Part shown: positions 16,102 through 23,846 of the stretch, one piece after another
Numbering within the stretch: the first letter of the stretch is position 1
Layout of the letters: each line of letters starts with the position of its first letter
Assembly: GCA_018057455.1 (NCBI GenBank)
Contig: JAGPDT010000028.1
Coordinates: forward strand, 1-39,016
DNA length: 39,016 nucleotides
Direction: 5' to 3'
From: Flavobacteriales bacterium
Lineage (GTDB): Bacteria > Bacteroidota > Bacteroidia > Flavobacteriales_F > PHOS-HE28
Made by a program: the position numbers and the translations under genes
The notes under the pieces: model-generated
Databases searched by the model: none
Seen by the model: the letters and a program-made list of their open reading frames with translations, nothing else
What the model was told of the DNA's origin: nothing

Positions 16102-16491
16102 ATGCCCTCCCCCACCCACAACCCTTTCGGCGCCACCAAGCTGGACCAGGTGCTTTGCGTGGAAGCCCGCCGCTACCGCACCCGCGCTGATGGCGATATC
16201 TTCGTGTACTTGGCCATGGACGCCGTTTCCTGGCATGCGCACCACTTCAGCGTATAGCAAAGCGACACGGTTGCGGACTACATCGCGTTCACCGGGGAAG
16301 CTTTGGGCAAATACAAATTACCCAAAGGCAGCACGCTGGCCATTTTGCTGCCTCCTACGGCGGGAAAAGAGCTGCAAGCCGCCTTCCTGGCTTTCGGCAA
16401 GGTGATCTGCGGTACCGCCGGCATGGCGCAGGTGACGCGGAAATTTCACACGGGCTTTGCGGCGCAGATGGGAGCCATCGTGATGAACTGA
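16102..16491 (+). pseudogene. Unknown gene interrupted by an in-frame TAG
   Basis: A frame of 129 codons is open from the ATG at 16102 (MPSPTHNPFGATKLDQV) to a TGA at 16489-16491, except for a TAG at 16255-16257. Both halves read like normal protein: FVYLAMDAVSWHAHHFSV before the stop, and SDTVADYIAFTGEALGKYKL then KGSTLAILLPPTAGKELQAA after it. The frame is the same on both sides, so one base substitution explains the break. I do not recognise the family. It may be a recent pseudogene or, less likely, a site of stop readthrough. A shorter product could start at the ATG at 16303. Confidence 0.6.
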
Positions 16492-16566
16492 AGGTGTGCG
16501 AGGTCTGCAACCTCGTGCTCTTTGCCAAACAGGCCACACATGTCAGGCTGTTCATGATGCAGCCTG
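16492..16566. other. Two hairpins after gene 16102
   Basis: CGAGGT (16499-16504) and ACCTCG (16510-16515) form a 6-bp stem extendable by G-U pairs. CAGGCTG (16544-16550) and CAGCCTG (16560-16566) form a perfect 7-bp stem with a 9-base loop. Neither is followed by a T run, so they are not typical intrinsic terminators. The first resembles a short dispersed repeat. The rest of the gap up to 16757 shows nothing recognisable. Confidence 0.45.
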
Positions 16567-16756
16567 TTCCCCACAGCCGTGCTGCCGGCAATATCCCCGG
16601 TAAAGACCGCGATCCACAGACCATGGAGTGATCAAAGCACAGATGACCTCTTTGGGATTTACACTTCCGAAAACCAATCAAGGCCATGTACTGCCTTAAT
16701 AACGCTGCCGTACCGACCCGTTCCCGATAGCCGATACATTAGCCAGCCACTTCCCC

Positions 16757-17272
16757 ATGGACCGCCTCTCCTTCCTCCGCAACCTCCTTGGCAGCGCCGC
16801 GCTGCTCACCCTGCCCCCGCGCGAGCTCCTCGCCGAGCACCAGCCGGGCCTGCTGGACTGGACCGGGGAATGCGAACTGCTCCACGCCTGGGACGGCTAC
16901 GTGAAAGGCTTCCGCTTCCACGATGGGCCGAAGGTGCTGGCGCAGATCAAGGACGAGGATGAGCTGGACCTGCTGCGCGAGTACGACAACGAACACGACC
17001 CCGATGCCGTGGCCGTGTACTGGCAAGGCCGCAAGCTGGGCTTCTTGCCCATGAACGAGAACCGCACGCTGGCCAACCTGATCGACCATGGCATGAAGCT
17101 TTCCGCGTACGTGATCTACACGCAGCCCGCTGAGGATCCCTGGGTGCAGTGCTTCATCGGCGTGCAGCTGATCGTGCCCTCCAACCCTTCCTTCCAACGC
17201 TACATCGACGACTACTTCGAGCGGCCCGATGCGGGGTACAAGCTGCACAAGCACTACGGGGGTGAGGGCTAG
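16757..17272 (+). CDS. HIRAN domain protein with an export-like N-terminus
   Basis: A protein of 171 residues. HIRAN domains, known from eukaryotic HLTF/Rad5 and from bacterial proteins, bind DNA ends or stalled forks. Here the domain spans about residues 47-140: YVKGFRFHDGPKVL, LREYDNEHDPDAVAVYWQGR and KLGFLPMNENRTLANLID, which are the family's characteristic segments. The N-terminus MDRLSFLRNLLGSAALLTLP looks like a twin-arginine signal peptide in which the second arginine has become leucine, followed by a hydrophobic stretch. If exported, the domain would act outside the cytoplasm, which would be odd for a DNA-binding fold. The flanking regions are accessory, and HIRAN genes often accompany helicases. 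Partner and function are not known. Confidence 0.8.
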   Translation: MDRLSFLRNLLGSAALLTLPPRELLAEHQPGLLDWTGECELLHAWDGYVKGFRFHDGPKVLAQIKDEDELDLLREYDNEHDPDAVAVYWQGRKLGFLPMNENRTLANLIDHGMKLSAYVIYTQPAEDPWVQCFIGVQLIVPSNPSFQRYIDDYFERPDAGYKLHKHYGGEG

Positions 17273-17352
17273 TTGTTCGTTTTCCGTTGCCAGTCGTCCG
17301 TGACCGCGCCCGTTGTTCTTCGCGCATCCCCACAACTGGCAACCAACAACTG
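17272..17352. repeat. Heptamer repeat array with inverted arms, upstream of gene 17389
   Basis: The left arm from 17272 has five 7-base units (GTTGTTC, GTTTTCC, GTTGCCA, GTCGTCC, GTGACCG). The right arm from 17332 has ACAACTG, GCAACCA, ACAACTG, which is the complement of the left-arm type. The array could fold into a long imperfect hairpin. It begins at the stop codon of the HIRAN gene and ends 36 bases before the next ATG. Confidence 0.8.
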
Positions 17353-17388
17353 GGCAGGTGTTCTACCTTTCGCCCTATCCCCCACACC

Positions 17389-17508
17389 ATGAACAAATTC
17401 CTCCGAGCCCTCATCGCCGGATACGGTGCCAAGAAACTCGGTGGCGGCTGCGTAAGCACCGTGGTGATCTTCCTCCTCCTGTACTGGCTGCTGGGGACGT
17501 GCAATTGA
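17389..17508 (+). CDS. 39-residue small membrane protein
   Basis: MNKFLRALIAGYGAKKLGG is followed by GCVSTVVIFLLLYWLLGTCN. The second half is a single hydrophobic helix of about 17 residues; the first half is basic. Such very small Lys-rich, Gly-Gly-Gly-Cys membrane proteins occur in Bacteroidota, as I recall, but their function is unknown. It is bounded on both sides by inverted heptamer arrays. No conserved partner is evident. The coding call rests on composition and the sensible start. Confidence 0.65.
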   Translation: MNKFLRALIAGYGAKKLGGGCVSTVVIFLLLYWLLGTCN

Positions 17509-17515
17509 GGGATCC

Positions 17516-17579
17516 GTTGTCAGTGGTCGGTTGTCAGTTCTCCGGTCCCGTCAACTGACAAACGACCACTTGGCACTTC
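17516..17579. repeat. Heptamer repeat array with inverted arms, upstream of gene 17677
   Basis: GTTGTCA (17516), GTGGTCG (17523), GTTGTCA (17530) and GTTCTCC (17537) form the left arm. CAACTGA (17552), CAAACGA (17559), CCACTTG (17566) and GCACTTC (17573) form the right arm. The arms are complementary over about 20 of 24 positions with a loop of about 12 bases, giving a strong hairpin. It begins seven bases after the stop codon of the 39-residue protein. Confidence 0.85.
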
Positions 17580-17676
17580 CCCCCGATCGTTGGATCGATC
17601 GTGCATAACCCGTTCCCGCAAGGTTGATCGCGCATGGATGTGGAGGATAGTTTGCGATCGAACCAGAAGACGTGAA

Positions 17677-18120
17677 ATGACCTTGACATCCCAATTGGAC
17701 GAGATGCTGGTGGCCTTGCGGCAAACGCATGCACGGCTGCTTGCACCCATGGACCACCAGCAATTGCTGCTGCCCACCGACCCGGAGATCTTCGTGGAGG
17801 ACGTGCTGCAATACGTGATGGACGAATGGAGGACCGACCTGCTGAAAGAGGGCCACGCCTTGGACGAGGTGACCACCTGGAAGGATCCGCTGAACCACTA
17901 TCCGCGCTTCGAGTTGCGCATCCGTGGCGGGGCCAAACTGGACGTGCTCTTCACGGGCAGCTACCCGGACACCTTGTTCATGCACGTTTCCAAGACCATG
18001 CCCGGCAAAAACCAGTTCAGCGATGCGCAAGCCGTGTGCGTACCCCTGAGGGTGAGCAATGACCCCAACGCGCTGCTCTTCTCCATCCTCGGCGGGCTGA
18101 AGGAGATCGCGAAGGCCTGA
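17677..18120 (+). CDS. Hypothetical cytoplasmic protein
   Basis: A protein of 147 residues from the ATG at 17677 (MTLTSQLDEMLVALRQTHAR). An in-frame upstream ATG at 17590 would add 29 Arg-rich residues that look non-coding. No signal peptide or membrane helix is present. Visible segments are DPEIFVEDVLQYVMDEWRTD, FELRIRGGAKLDVLFTGSYP and LFSILGGLKEIAKA. I do not recognise the family. The hairpin array at 17516-17579 lies upstream and another heptamer array follows. It may be co-oriented with, but not in an operon with, the SixA gene. Confidence 0.75.
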   Translation: MTLTSQLDEMLVALRQTHARLLAPMDHQQLLLPTDPEIFVEDVLQYVMDEWRTDLLKEGHALDEVTTWKDPLNHYPRFELRIRGGAKLDVLFTGSYPDTLFMHVSKTMPGKNQFSDAQAVCVPLRVSNDPNALLFSILGGLKEIAKA

Positions 18121-18156
18121 ATGGCACTTCGCCATAGGCCGTTGGACCACCCATGC

Positions 18157-18205
18157 CTTGGAGTTTGTGCCTTGATCCTTGTATCTTGAACTTCGCACCT
18201 CGTGC
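18157..18205. repeat. Heptamer repeat array upstream of the sixA-like gene
   Basis: Seven consecutive 7-base units, CTTGGAG, TTTGTGC, CTTGATC, CTTGTAT, CTTGAAC, TTCGCAC and CTCGTGC, run without a gap from 18157 to 18205. The array ends 26-35 bases before the likely start of the downstream gene. It is the same CTTGnnn type as the array at 15991. Confidence 0.85.
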
Positions 18206-18239
18206 ATGAAACCTCCTATCCGACCTTCCCATTAGAACC

Positions 18240-18716
18240 TTGTACATCACCCGCCACGCGAAGAGCTCCTGGGCCTCCCCCGGGCAAGATGACTTCGACC
18301 GGCCGCTCAATGAGCGCGGCCTGCGGGAAGCACCGATGATGGCGCAGCGTTTCGCCCAGCGGAACGAACCCCTGCCCATGCTGGTCAGCAGTACGGCCAA
18401 GCGCGCCATTTCCACTGCACGGGCCTTCGCGAAGGCCTTGGGCGATGCCCCCATCACGGAGCGGCCCGAAGTGTACCATGCACCGCTGCAAACGCTGATG
18501 CACATCGTGGAAAGCCTGCCCGATGCGGCACAACAGGTGATGGTCTTCGGCCACAACCCGGGCCTGAGCGAACTGGTGGAGCACCTTGCCGGGCAGGGCC
18601 TGGGGTCCATCGATCCCTGCACCACGGTGCGGATCGACCTGCATGTGGACAGCTGGAAAGCAGCCGCGGCGGATACGGGCACGGCCGTGTGGTGGGATGC
18701 GCCTTCGGAAGACTGA
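18240..18716 (+). CDS. sixA: SixA-type phosphohistidine phosphatase
   Basis: A histidine phosphatase superfamily protein that removes phosphate from phosphohistidine or small phosphate esters. The catalytic RHA motif is at the N-terminus (YITRHAKSSW), and the second catalytic His is in VFGHNPGLSELV. SSTAKRAISTARAFA is the usual third block. The length of 158 residues fits SixA. The start is unclear. TTG at 18240 is the first standard start codon in frame, but the family begins M-K-T-L-Y, and here the three codons before TTG read ATT AGA ACC (Ile-Arg-Thr). Initiation at ATT 18231 would therefore give exactly the expected N-terminus. A short decoy ATG at 18206 is in another frame. The gene converges with the next gene, with nine bases between their ends. 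Confidence 0.88.
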   Translation: MYITRHAKSSWASPGQDDFDRPLNERGLREAPMMAQRFAQRNEPLPMLVSSTAKRAISTARAFAKALGDAPITERPEVYHAPLQTLMHIVESLPDAAQQVMVFGHNPGLSELVEHLAGQGLGSIDPCTTVRIDLHVDSWKAAAADTGTAVWWDAPSED

Positions 18717-18725
18717 CCGGAACGC

Positions 18726-20063
18726 TTACATCTCCTCCCGGTAGATCGTGCGCTTCTGCAACGTGCCCACGGGCCGCCAGATGTAGTACACCTTGCCCCC
18801 ATGCACCTGTACCCGCTGCGGGTGGTGCACGGCAAGCCGGAAGGGATCGCCCATGCGCCCAGTGACCGGATCGATGGCGCGAAGCCATGCAACGCCGTTG
18901 CGCAGGAATTCAGCATACACCTGCCGGGTGATCCGGTCCTGAAGCAAATGTCCGGTCCAGTTGCGGGCCTGTTCCCCGCCTTGGTAGGACAATTGCACCG
19001 ATCGGGCTTCCACGAATGCCCGCGTGAATTTCCGCAAGCGCCTCCTCGCATGGTCGAACACCAGCAGCGTATCGCCCTCTACGAAGAGCGGCGCGTACAA
19101 CGGCTGGTACCAGATGTTCCTGCTGAAGCCGCTCATGTACCCGGCCACGGTTTCCTTGTCCACGCCCAACTCGGAAGCGAGGTTCATCGCCAGCACCTTG
19201 TCGGGACCTTTCAGGTATTTGTATTCACTGCGAAACAGGTCCATCATGAAGCTGTCCACCACGGTGCAGATGCGTTGCAGGGTGTCACGCACGGGATTAT
19301 AGGCCACATGGTCCAGCGCCGGGTAGTCCGCATTGGCGTTGGACCCCACCACCTTGCCCGGGATGCTGTCGGTCCATGGAAGAACGCTGTTGTGCAATTC
19401 CTCCAACGTGAAGGGCTGCAGCGCGATGCCGTCTGCCGTTCGGGCCACGCTGAATGCATGAAGGGTGCCTTCGATCAATGCCTCGTTGCGCAGGTCGGTC
19501 CGCAAGCCCAGCACTTCCTCGGGCACGGCGCAGGAGGCCACTTCATGGAACAAGGTGTCCAACAGCACCAGGCGCACATCGCGCAGGTTCTCCTTGCCCG
19601 CATCGCCTTCGGCACGCACCATGCGCGGGTGTTCGTACGCCAGCACCCACAGCCCGGCATCGTTCACCAGCAAGTCCGCGGCGTGCAGGTCGGCGCGCCG
19701 GAAAACTTCTTCCGGCGCGGCACGGCCCACGGTAATGGCCGGAAGCAGCAGGTCGCCGGGCACCAACAGGACCACGTGCACCTGGGAGGGATCCAACCCC
19801 GCCATGCGCAACTCACGCGGCCGGTAGCTGGTGTGGGAGAAATGGAAGAGCATGGAAGATGAACCGGTGACCACGGCCATGCCTTGTGCATCGGTGATCC
19901 ATCGCACACCGTCCTTGTTGGCGATCGCCACGTCAGCAATCGGGGCGCGGTCCGCACTGTCCAGCACTTGCACCTGGAACGCCGTCTGCTGGGCTGATGC
20001 CACGCAGGCCACCGCCACAGCAAGGAGCAAGAACCAAAGCCTGCATGGGAGCGACGGTATCAT
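18726..20063 (-). CDS. Secreted protein with carboxypeptidase-regulatory-like domain
   Basis: A protein of 445 residues from the ATG at 20063. The N-terminus (CRLWFLLLAVAVACVASAQQ) is a clear signal peptide with cleavage after ASA. Residues about 26-105 look like a CarboxypepD-regulatory/CNA-B-type beta sandwich: FQVQVLDSADRAPIADVAIA, WITDAQGMAVV and HTSYRPRELR. This domain is common at the start of Bacteroidota outer-membrane and periplasmic proteins. The remaining 340 residues have no recognised family and could form a beta-rich periplasmic domain. The upstream extension to 20189 is rejected because it would place a Cys/Arg-rich stretch before the signal peptide. It is probably transcribed with the membrane protein upstream (65 bases apart). 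Confidence 0.8.
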   Translation of the reverse strand: MIPSLPCRLWFLLLAVAVACVASAQQTAFQVQVLDSADRAPIADVAIANKDGVRWITDAQGMAVVTGSSSMLFHFSHTSYRPRELRMAGLDPSQVHVVLLVPGDLLLPAITVGRAAPEEVFRRADLHAADLLVNDAGLWVLAYEHPRMVRAEGDAGKENLRDVRLVLLDTLFHEVASCAVPEEVLGLRTDLRNEALIEGTLHAFSVARTADGIALQPFTLEELHNSVLPWTDSIPGKVVGSNANADYPALDHVAYNPVRDTLQRICTVVDSFMMDLFRSEYKYLKGPDKVLAMNLASELGVDKETVAGYMSGFSRNIWYQPLYAPLFVEGDTLLVFDHARRRLRKFTRAFVEARSVQLSYQGGEQARNWTGHLLQDRITRQVYAEFLRNGVAWLRAIDPVTGRMGDPFRLAVHHPQRVQVHGGKVYYIWRPVGTLQKRTIYREEM

Positions 20064-20127
20064 AGCTGTGTGCAAGATGCACCGATCGCTCCGAATGCAC
20101 AGCACGCCGCACCGGTTCGGGCAGCCC

Positions 20128-20841
20128 TCACTTCCTCTGCACACGCGAGGCCCTGTGCATGCCGTACAACGGCACCGTGGCCAACGCACATGCCAAGAGG
20201 AACAACGGCCAATGGAACGACTGGGGCACGTATGCCTCCAAAGCCGTCATGGCGGAAGCGCCCATGGCGTGCTCGGGGGCGGTGGCCATGAGGTAGCGCA
20301 CGGGGTCCACCAGGAAGGTGTAGAGCATGACCGCACCGGAAAGGATCAACACGGTCCAATGCCATCGCGCCGGGGCAAATTCCGGGTTTCGCCCACGCCC
20401 GCGCAAGATCACCGCGGCCAACAGCATCAAACCCACTGACACCATGCAAGGTGCGAGCACGGGCCCCACCCATACGGTAGGCAGCAGGAAGAGCACATCC
20501 CACGTGAGCCAGCTTCCGGGCCAGCCCAGCAGCAACTTCAGGAAGACATAGTAGAAGATGTCCCACACGGCAAATGACCAGCAGAACCAGGCGAAGCGCT
20601 CCAGGCGCTTGCGCGAGAGCAGCGCACCGGGGGCCAGCAACATCACCAAGGTGGCGGCTTCGCGCAACAGCTCGGTGATCACCAGCTTATTGTCCAAGGG
20701 CTTCAGGGGAAACGCAAATCCTTCGGGGTAGGCCACTGCCCGCAGGTACACCACCACGGCTGCCTCCAGCAAGCCCATGGCCATGGCGAAGGCCGTGATC
20801 CACGGGAGTACACTGCGCCAAGTCCGTTCAATCTCCCGCAT
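20128..20841 (-). CDS. Polytopic inner-membrane protein of unknown function
   Basis: A protein of 237 residues from the ATG at 20841 (MREIERTWRSVLPW); a start at 20880 would add 13 residues. About six or seven membrane helices are visible, for example ITAFAMAMGLLEAAVVVYL, AATLVMLLAPGALL, WDVLFLLPTVWVGPVLAP, MVSVGLMLLAAVIL and FLLACALATVPLYGM. The charged N-terminus suggests a cytoplasmic start. No transporter or enzyme motif is recognised. It lies just upstream of the secreted protein on the same strand. Confidence 0.8.
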   Translation of the reverse strand: MREIERTWRSVLPWITAFAMAMGLLEAAVVVYLRAVAYPEGFAFPLKPLDNKLVITELLREAATLVMLLAPGALLSRKRLERFAWFCWSFAVWDIFYYVFLKLLLGWPGSWLTWDVLFLLPTVWVGPVLAPCMVSVGLMLLAAVILRGRGRNPEFAPARWHWTVLILSGAVMLYTFLVDPVRYLMATAPEHAMGASAMTALEAYVPQSFHWPLFLLACALATVPLYGMHRASRVQRK

Positions 20842-20910
20842 GCCCGATCCACCTGTTTGCAGCGGAATCAACGGATACAAACGATGGATCGGTACGTTGC
20901 GCCAGACCGT

Positions 20911-21987
20911 TCAATCAACGCCCACCAACCAACCATGCTTGTCCGCCAGATGGCCGCGGCGGATGTCATCGAGCATCTTGCCGATCAGGTTCACTTCACT
21001 GTCGGCGCCCAGCTGGGGCAAGGGGAGGTCCTCTCCCTTGTACCCCACCACGCTGATCGGGGCGATGGTTGCGGCCGTGCCGGCACCGAAGGCGGCGCTC
21101 ACACTCCCGTTGCGGATGCCCGCCACCACTTCTTCCACGCTTACTTTCCGCTCCGCTGTCTTCAATCCTTTCTCCCGGGCCAAGGTGAGGATGCTGTCGC
21201 GGGTGATCCCCGCCAGGATCGTACCGTCCAAGCTGGGCGTGGTGAGCACCCCATCGATGATGAAAAAGACATTCATGGTGCCGCTCTCCTCGATGTACTT
21301 GTGCTCCATGGCGTCCGTCCACAGGTTCTGGTGGTAGCCTTTGTCCTGTCCCATCTTCGAGGGGTAAAGGCCCCCCGCGTAGTTGCCGCCGCACTTCACC
21401 TCGCCGGTACCGCCCGGGAAGGCGCGGCTGTACTCCAGTTCCAATTTCACGCGCAACGGCTCCTGGTAGTAGCCCCGCACCGGGCAGATGAAGATCATGA
21501 AGCGGTAGCCTTCGCTGGGCTTCACGCCGATGTACTCATCGCTGGCGAACATGAACGGGCGGATGTACAGCGCAGCGTCCTTGCCTTGGGGATGCCAGGC
21601 GGCGTCCATGCGCACCAGTTCCTTCAACCCTTCCAGGAACACCTCCTCCGGGATGGCCGGCATGCACATGCGGTGCGCACTGCGGTTCATGCGGGCGATG
21701 TTGGCGTGGGGGCGGAAGAGGCTCACCTTTCCTTGGTCATCCCGGTAGGCCTTCATGCCTTCGAAGATCGTCTGGGCATAGTGCAGCACCAGCGTGGCCG
21801 GGCTCAGCTCCAGGTCTGCATACGGCATGATCCGAGGCTGCTGCCATGCGCCGTCCACGTAGTCCATCATGAACATGTGGTCCGTGAACACGCGTCCGAA
21901 CTTCAAGTGCTCGAGGTCGGTTTCCTTCAAGCGTGACTTGTCCACACGCTGGACAGCTATTGGGGGCATGGTACCGATCATGGCCAT
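20911..21987 (-). CDS. ilvE: Branched-chain amino acid aminotransferase
   Basis: A PLP enzyme that interconverts branched-chain amino acids and their 2-oxo acids, using glutamate/2-oxoglutarate. The protein is 358 residues from the ATG at 21987 (MAMIGTMPPIAVQRVDKS), the size of the class IV BCAT-II type. Conserved blocks are HYAQTIFEGMKAYR, RMNRSAHRMCMP, YIRPFMFASDE and the PLP-lysine segment VKCGGNYAGGLYPSK. TMNVFFIIDGVLTTPSLDGT and ITRDSILTLA complete the cofactor site. A TACCTTTG -7 box is placed 11 bases upstream. It is transcribed away from recQ. Confidence 0.96.
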   Translation of the reverse strand: MAMIGTMPPIAVQRVDKSRLKETDLEHLKFGRVFTDHMFMMDYVDGAWQQPRIMPYADLELSPATLVLHYAQTIFEGMKAYRDDQGKVSLFRPHANIARMNRSAHRMCMPAIPEEVFLEGLKELVRMDAAWHPQGKDAALYIRPFMFASDEYIGVKPSEGYRFMIFICPVRGYYQEPLRVKLELEYSRAFPGGTGEVKCGGNYAGGLYPSKMGQDKGYHQNLWTDAMEHKYIEESGTMNVFFIIDGVLTTPSLDGTILAGITRDSILTLAREKGLKTAERKVSVEEVVAGIRNGSVSAAFGAGTAATIAPISVVGYKGEDLPLPQLGADSEVNLIGKMLDDIRRGHLADKHGWLVGVD

Positions 21988-21998
21988 AAGGTTTGGCC

Positions 21999-22006
21999 CA
22001 AAGGTA
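21999..22006 (-). promoter_or_regulatory. -7 box (TACCTTTG) for ilvE
   Basis: On the minus strand TACCTTTG matches the Bacteroidota -7 consensus TAnnTTTG exactly. It lies 11 bases before the ilvE ATG, implying a very short leader. No clear -33 TTTG was found at the normal distance. Confidence 0.5.
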
Positions 22007-22061
22007 ACCCCATCGCCGTGTATGGGTCCAGCGGTCCCGATCACGTATCCTTGTGGGAGCA

Positions 22062-23846
22062 ATGCCGCGCGACATCCATGCCGTGCTCCGGGAAACGTGG
22101 GGCTATTCCGGCTTCCGCCCCATGCAGGAAGAGGTGGTGAAGGCGGTGATGAACGGCATGGACACCTTGGCACTGCTGCCCACCGGCGGCGGCAAGAGCC
22201 TCTGCTTCCAAGTGCCCGCGCTGGCCATGGGCAAGTTGTGCATCGTGGTGTCGCCGTTGATCGCGCTGATGAAGGACCAGGTGCAACGCCTGCAACGCCA
22301 AGGTGCACGGGCCAAGGCCATCACCAGCGGCATGGCCTTGCGGGAGATCGACAATGCGCTGGACAGCGCAGCCCACGGCAAGCTTGACTTCCTCTATGTA
22401 TCGCCCGAGCGCATCGGCTCGGAGCTCTTCACCGCCCGGTTGCCGCGCATGCCCATAGGACTGATCGCCGTGGACGAGGCCCACTGCATCAGCCAATGGG
22501 GCTATGATTTCCGGCCGGCCTACCTGCTGGTGGGCAAGCTGCGCGAAGTACATCCGCAGGTGCCCGTGCTGGCCCTCACTGCATCTGCAACGCCGGCCGT
22601 TGCGGCAGACATCATGCAGCGCCTGGCGTTCCGCAAGCCCCTCCTGCTGCAAGGCTCATTCCTCCGGCCCGAGCTCACTTTCTGGGCCAGCCGGGGTGAA
22701 GACAAACTGGGCCGGCTGCTGCGCATCGCCGCCAAGTTGCCCGGCAGCGGCATCGTATACCTGCGCAGTCGCCGGGGCACCGTGCAAACCGCACATTTCC
22801 TGCAGCAGCACGGCATCAGTGCCGCAGCCTACCACGCCGGGCTCACTGTGGAGGAGCGGGACCGCGTGCAGCAGCAATGGGCCGCCGGCACACTCCGTTT
22901 TGTGGCTGCCACCAACGCCTTCGGCATGGGCATCGACAAGGCCGACGTGCGCTGCGTGGTACACCTCGAACCTCCGCCGGACATGGAGAGCTACTACCAG
23001 GAAGCGGGACGTGCAGGGCGTGACGGGCAAGCGTCGTACGCCTTCCTGCTGGCCCATGCCACCGATGGGGAGAAGATGCGCGAGCGGCTGGAGGCCGCCT
23101 TCCCTTCCTTGACCGAGGTACGCCGTGTGTACCAAGCATTCGCCGACCAGCACCGCATCGCCTTGGGCGCCGGTGAATTCGAGGCCTACGACCTCGATGT
23201 CGCGAACATCGCCCGGCGCACGGCCCTCCATGCCGGCAAAGTGCACAGTGCCATGAAGGCGCTTGAGCTGGACGGGAGCCTGGCGCTCTCCGACGGCGCC
23301 CGCAACCCCACCCGTGTGATGATGCGCGCCGCCGGCAGCACCGTGCACCACCTGCGTGTGTCCAACAACCGTTACGCCCCGCTGCTGGAGGCGCTCTTGC
23401 GCAACTATGGCGGGCTCTTCGAGGAACCTGCCATCGTGGACGAGGAACGCCTCGCCCAACAGCTCCGCCGATCGGTGGACCATGTGCGCGCCCAACTCAA
23501 GGACCTCGCCCGGGACCACGTGCTCTTCCACTACCCCCGCACGGACCTGCCCACCGCCACCCTGCTCACCCCACGGCGTGATGCGGCACAATTGACCTTG
23601 GACCCGCAAGCCTTGAAAGCACGCCACGAACGCGCCCGCCAGCGCTTGGAGACCATGCTGCACTACACCTTCCAGGAACAGGGTTGCCGTGAGGCCGCCG
23701 TACTGCGCTACTTTGGCCAGCCTACAATGGAACCATGCGGCCGCTGCGACAATTGCCAGACCATGGACCGGGCCTCCCTGGTGGCCGAGCCGCCCATGCG
23801 CTGGGCCGCAGATGAAGAAAGACCCCAGGTGCCGGGCAACGCGTGA
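22062..23846 (+). CDS. recQ: RecQ family ATP-dependent DNA helicase
   Basis: An SF2 3'-5' DNA helicase for recombination and fork repair. The protein is 594 residues from the ATG at 22062; a GTG three codons upstream is an alternative. Motifs are FRPMQEEVVKAV, Walker A LPTGGGKSLCFQ (about 40-51), DEAHCISQWGYDFRPAY (about 137-153), ALTASATP, NAFGMGIDKADVRCV and YYQEAGRAGRDG. Near the C-terminus four zinc-binding cysteines follow the order GCREAAVLRYFG...CGRCDNC. There is no HRDC domain, as in short Bacteroidota RecQ proteins. It is distinct from the RecQ-type helicase at 5167-12778, which lacks the zinc cluster. It overlaps the next gene at TGATG, so the two are probably co-translated. Confidence 0.96.
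   Translation: MPRDIHAVLRETWGYSGFRPMQEEVVKAVMNGMDTLALLPTGGGKSLCFQVPALAMGKLCIVVSPLIALMKDQVQRLQRQGARAKAITSGMALREIDNALDSAAHGKLDFLYVSPERIGSELFTARLPRMPIGLIAVDEAHCISQWGYDFRPAYLLVGKLREVHPQVPVLALTASATPAVAADIMQRLAFRKPLLLQGSFLRPELTFWASRGEDKLGRLLRIAAKLPGSGIVYLRSRRGTVQTAHFLQQHGISAAAYHAGLTVEERDRVQQQWAAGTLRFVAATNAFGMGIDKADVRCVVHLEPPPDMESYYQEAGRAGRDGQASYAFLLAHATDGEKMRERLEAAFPSLTEVRRVYQAFADQHRIALGAGEFEAYDLDVANIARRTALHAGKVHSAMKALELDGSLALSDGARNPTRVMMRAAGSTVHHLRVSNNRYAPLLEALLRNYGGLFEEPAIVDEERLAQQLRRSVDHVRAQLKDLARDHVLFHYPRTDLPTATLLTPRRDAAQLTLDPQALKARHERARQRLETMLHYTFQEQGCREAAVLRYFGQPTMEPCGRCDNCQTMDRASLVAEPPMRWAADEERPQVPGNA

Noticed and set aside
15789-16260. Upstream extension of the RAYT frame
   Set aside because: Translates the heptamer array and REP copy 5 into low-complexity sequence; the family N-terminus starts downstream.
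15991-18205. Heptamer arrays as a CRISPR
   Set aside because: Units are 7 bases with no spacers between them, and no cas genes are present.
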